Of a stretch of DNA of 64,000 bases, positions 33,301 to 64,000 are shown piece after piece (the stretch's first letter is position 1; every line of letters begins with the position of its first letter). A program made the position numbers and the translations under genes. Source of the DNA: Edolisoma coerulescens (lineage: Eukaryota > Chordata > Aves > Passeriformes > Campephagidae). Where the stretch lies: contig VWZW01006282.1 in the NCBI GenBank assembly GCA_013397115.1, positions 1,425,831-1,489,830 of the forward strand, read 5' to 3'. The notes under the pieces are model-generated. The model was given only the letters and a program-made list of their open reading frames with translations. It ran no database searches and had not been told where the DNA came from.

Positions 33301-35212
33301 CAGGGGCACCCCCAGCCTGGCAGCCTGACACGGTTCTTTCAGCAAAGCCAGCTCAGTCTGCCTTTGTGCAGAGAGCCCAATTCACCAATGGGGGCATGGA
33401 ACACGTTTTACTTTAGGGGGGAAAAAAGAAGTATATATATTACATATTTTTTTTTAATATAAAAAGCTCTTAATAAAAAGATTAAAACTCAAGAGTCAAC
33501 ATTATATGAGTATCTATTGTTAAGATAACCGAGCAACAACCTGTTCCTGCTCGAGTTCATTAATGAATTGCACTATGTGCTAAAACTTCTACATAATAAT
33601 TAGCAGCATCATCTCTCACCATTCCTACACTGTCTCTAAAGCAGGTGCACCAGGCGCAGCTTCCTCTGCAGAGATGCTCAGACGGTACCTCCTGGTAAAC
33701 ATTGTTAAGTGCATTACACAGACAACCTTTTGCATCAGTTACTGTAACCAACTTAAAACCAGGTGCAAACCCAGTCAAATACTCCTACTAAGTACTACTT
33801 CTAATGACTTTTCACAGCCTGTTCAAATACTAAAACTTGCATATGTTCCTATATTTTACCTCCTTCAGCTGGTGCTGACCTTGAATGAATTTTCCAGCTT
33901 TTCCCAAAGTTAATTTTGTTCGACATTTTCCAGCTCACAACTATGACCACAAATACATTTGTACACATGCTGCTCGGTGTTTTTTTACTTTCTCATCCAA
34001 CTTCACAAATAAGAATTTTTACAAAAGATGAACAAAATTACAAGCTTTACAGAAAAGCAAAAGGAAATCCTAATGTCTATAAAATCCTTAAAACATACAT
34101 AGTTCCAGCAGGAGTCCTGTATACAGACAGCATATATATATTAACTAAGATTTAACATGGATACGTGGTCACACAGGTCACTTGCCACTTACGGCCATCG
34201 AGTGCTTCCACGAGGGCCCTTAGCAGGGAGTGGTCCTTGCAGAGCAGCCACCCCGCAGTGTGACATCCTGGCGTGCAGGTGCCTGCTTCTGCTGTCACCA
34301 GCTGGTATGGAGAAAGGCAGGATTTGGGATCAGCATAAGGAAACATTGAGCACTTTCAGCAAACAGAGAATGGGATTGTGAATTCCAGTGGACAAGCGAG
34401 AAAGTCAACCTGAGGCTCGATGTTTCCCTGAGAGCAGCAGCAGCTGCTCTGGGACAGTTGCAGTCCGAAACTTGAATATTCTTCAATCACAAAAAGTAAA
34501 GGTTTTTTTTCCATTTCTCCTGATGTACACAAACCATCCTATGTCCATTGATTATTGTGCCCTAAGACTTACATTATCAAAAGTTATGGTCACAGGTGTT
34601 GCTATTCACCCTATCTAAATGTAACTTACCCCCAGCCATCACTTCTGTAAGATTTAATAGCTCAATCTAGTGGTTAAGTCAGTCGTGTCTAAGTGCTGTT
34701 TTGCCAGCCAAAGCTTCTACCATTACAAGGAGCAGTGGTGCAAGGGCAAACCCCACCACTACAGAATGCTCAACTGGAATTTCTACAGTAATGCACATAG
34801 ATTTATCCATTTCTCATTCCAGCACTGTATGTATTTACTGCCACACATTTAATTTTGCTTGCATTTTCCAGCACCGTTGCATTTTGGTACGCTTTGAATG
34901 TGTTTGTATTTTTACTTTTTTTTTTGGCTGCTGTAATAGTCAGATCTGTTAAAGAAATTTATGTAAGTAGCATGAACGGGAGCAGTGCAACGAGCAATAC
35001 ATATCTATAGTTTTCCCTTAGAAGAAAACACCCACTAATGCTGTGTTTAAAATTGTCCCTATTTAAAAAGTAAAAACAGCAGTCCATTGGGAAAAAACCA
35101 ACAACATCTACAAACTAGGTGTTCCTATACACAAGGATGAGGAACCAAAGCTTTGAAGGTCTCAGTGCTTCTTTATTCACACAGGAATATTAGCTAGCTT
35201 CTGTCCCAAATC
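30353..35212 (-). other. KLC1: KLC1 3' UTR (extent inferred)
   Basis: Non-coding, AT-rich sequence following the KLC1 TGA. Minus-strand AATAAA signals appear as plus-strand TTTATT at 35172 (36 nt after the stop), 33031, 31981, 31687 and 30353. The leftmost lies where the sequence meets the XRCC3 flank and would give a 3' UTR of nearly 5 kb. The tail-to-tail KLC1/XRCC3 arrangement is conserved in vertebrates. No repeats or genes were recognised inside. Confidence 0.4.
35172..35177 (-). promoter_or_regulatory. KLC1: Candidate proximal poly(A) signal of KLC1
   Basis: AATAAA on the minus strand only 36 nt past the KLC1 stop. It would give a very short 3' UTR if used. Confidence 0.35.
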
Positions 35213-61547
<26,335 letters not shown>

Positions 61548-61548
61548 T

Positions 61549-64000
61549 CTGAAATGGAAGAGTATGCTAGTTAATACAAAAGGAAAAATTAAATAAGCAT
61601 ATAACTCTATAACTAAATTTTGTTTGAAAATTTGAAATGTATATTCAGAATGCAATTATATTTGTGCACAACTTTTACAATGTTTAATGATCTGAGTTTG
61701 AACAGTTTCAAGTTTCCCAGTTTCTAGTTACAGATTTAATATTAACACTCATTGATAAACCAAAAAGCAACACATAATGAAATATAGACTACCATGTGGC
61801 ATTAGAATTTATAGCAAGTGCTGAAGGATAGGGCTGCATCTCCAGGATTCTGGTTTGTAAAAAGCAAAGTAGCTGGTGTATAAAATATATACTATAATAA
61901 AGACAGCTATTTGCAGATGCCACTGATCTGCAACTCTTAAAAAACCCCACAAAATAGAGCTTGAAGAATTTGAAGAAATACCATCCAGCCTTCTAAAAGA
62001 GTTGATCAGTCAATCATGAGAAAAGTTACCTTTTTCCTGTAAAAAGGAAACACCATCCTCATCCTTTCCCAAAGGCTACAAAAGCTCTTATCACTACGTA
62101 TTTTGAACATCACAACTACCCCCTCGGACAACTTGAATTCATTATTTGAACTCTGCAGTTAACACACAGATATTCAATTGCCTACAGGTCTAGATGCAGC
62201 TGTTCTGATGAAGATGCAACACCTGTCTCAGGCTGGAAAAAACAGTTTGTATAGCACAACCCTTGCAGCAAGAAACATTTCACTGTGCTATTTTGTCAGT
62301 ACCTAAAGCATTACATTAAGGACAGTAAATTTCTGGATGTCTGTCACCACCTCTACCAAATGCAAATGAAGACCCAAAAAAGTTTAGAAACTCATGTACT
62401 CCAATTACTACACATGCTGTTACTGAAGTCACAAACGAGTTTAACAATGTAAACATGCAAAGAGAAGACACACAAATCATTTGACCCTTTTCAAATGTCA
62501 CCAGAAAAATGTTCTAAAATGAAAATAAAGACTTGAGGAATTACTCCTCTATCCCTCAGGTATTTAAATATTTCAGTGAACCAGAAAGTATAAATTAGAA
62601 TAAAATAGGAAAGATTTTTCAAAAGCAATAAATTATCACATCTATGTGAAGACACCTGAGTAAGCATTGATAAACCAACATTTAAAACTAATTAAAAGTG
62701 TATTAGAACTCTGTACTACAGAAGCAAGTCTAATTTTAGAAGAAAGCAAAAAAAACCTGGAATCACTTAAATCTTGAATTAGAACTGCTGTAAGAACATG
62801 CATATATGCACATCATGACATCAGCCAAAGAATGTGCTCTTATGCTTTTGTATCACATTAAAAATAAAAGGTTGTTCTTTCTTTCTAGAAGTACTCGAAT
62901 TACTCTCTCTGTTATGATCTCCTGCAACGCAATACCCAAAAGGCATATCCACTTGTTACCAAAAAAAAAGCTGCATGACACTGGTATATTTTGTAATAAT
63001 TGTCTGAAGACACAGATAATTTGGGGAAGCGTGAACTTGGTTTTACCCAGATTTAATATAGTAACTTCATATTCACAAATAAATTAATATGGAACATATA
63101 AATCTGTATAAAGCCACTAATCTAGCATGGCATAAGAAATTAACCCATGAAAACCTGATGAGGAGAATGATATTTACACATTCCCCCTTTATAACCTGAG
63201 AACTATTACCCAGAATGCTTAAAAAGACAGTTTCACAGTACAGACTCTCTGAAGTTGTGTAGAAAAATGAACTGCAAATTTAATGTGGGCCAAATTTGTA
63301 AATAAATGCTTCTAACACACAGTCATGTAAGAAATTGTTATGGATTATGCTAACTTCAGCACATAACTTAACCCTAATTACCCTCAGCACACTTTCACAG
63401 CCTCAATTAACAATTTCCATCCTGAATGCAAAGAACTGAAGTGTTGATTATAAGGAAATAAAACCAGCAGACATCTAATGAAGTGACCATTCGTGTATCT
63501 TATGGAAACAGGGATAGCAGCAATTCCTCCTGCATGCCTCAGTATTCTGCCATTCTACAGCAAAGATGAAAAGCAGGTGTTTGCACACATATATGTAATG
63601 CATGTATTGATGACGGTTTTAAAAAAAATTACACATGTGAAACACCTCAGTAGAAATAAAATTAACTCTAAGTGATGAATACAGATAAATTAACACCCAT
63701 AAATTAACAGATAAATTAGATAAACAGGCTCATAGCTTTGGCTGAATACAATGAAGCTGCAACTAAGGATGGCTAAGCCAGCACAGCAGCTTTTGAAGAG
63801 AGGAAAAGCAGGTTTAAACACAATGGGGCAAAACCACATTTAAAACCATCCCAGCAGCAGACCTGCTTTATGAATACATGCCTCCTGTCTCAATCCAGCG
63901 TGCCAGGTTTTTGAGCTGCCTCATTCCAACCCAAATGTAGCTAAAAGCTTCCACTGCCTCTGCACTACCAGTGCAAGGAACCTACTGGAGCTGGAGCCAA
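61549..64000 (-). other. KLC1: KLC1 5' UTR intron (partial)
   Basis: Sequence upstream of the first coding exon. No CpG island and no exon was seen, so the KLC1 promoter is beyond the window. AT-rich, nothing else recognised. Confidence 0.8.

Noticed and set aside
27750..35212. COA8 (APOPT1) between XRCC3 and KLC1
   Set aside because: I considered it because COA8 is a neighbour of KLC1, but no COA8-like exon is visible. In human it lies on the other side of KLC1, so it is expected beyond 64000.

Overview
This is vertebrate nuclear DNA, almost certainly from a bird. The genes are split by long AT-rich introns with GT/AG junctions. The only interspersed repeats I recognise are CR1 LINE fragments of the avian/reptilian kind. 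The gene order matches the conserved block PPP1R13B - ZFYVE21 - XRCC3 - KLC1 known from human 14q32.33, read here in the opposite direction. I cannot name the species; the compact introns would suit a passerine, but that is a guess. There are no prokaryotic, organellar, CRISPR or viral genes.

Layout: 1-2125 holds the last 13 codons and the 3' UTR of PPP1R13B (ASPP1, + strand). ZFYVE21 (- strand) lies tail-to-tail with it. Its poly(A) signal is near 2460, its eight coding exons run from 16052 down to 3164, and it encodes 247 aa. From about 15.75 to 16.85 kb a CpG island (with a 34-N gap) forms a head-to-head promoter serving ZFYVE21 to the left and XRCC3 to the right. It carries six CCAAT boxes, three on each strand. 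XRCC3 (+ strand) has seven coding exons from 18588 to 27749 encoding 347 aa, plus an inferred non-coding first exon in the island. From 27.75 to about 30.3 kb is flanking or UTR sequence where I recognise nothing. KLC1 (- strand) fills the rest. Its probable long 3' UTR covers about 30.35-35.21 kb. Fifteen coding exons run from 61547 down to 35213 and encode 637 aa. Its promoter and non-coding first exon lie beyond 64000.

The genes share a locus, not a pathway. ASPP1 is a p53/apoptosis cofactor, ZFYVE21 an endosomal FYVE protein, XRCC3 a RAD51 paralogue of homologous recombination, and KLC1 the cargo-binding light chain of kinesin-1. All four reading frames were rebuilt exon by exon, and every junction keeps the frame, so the models are strong.

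The items most worth checking are: a 313-base perfect direct duplication separated by a single N inside a CR1 (very likely an assembly artefact); a GC-AG intron in KLC1; the mirror-image CCAAT arrays in the shared promoter; an overlapping uORF predicted in XRCC3; and in-frame cassette exons in ZFYVE21 and KLC1. I found no convincing undescribed system in this window.
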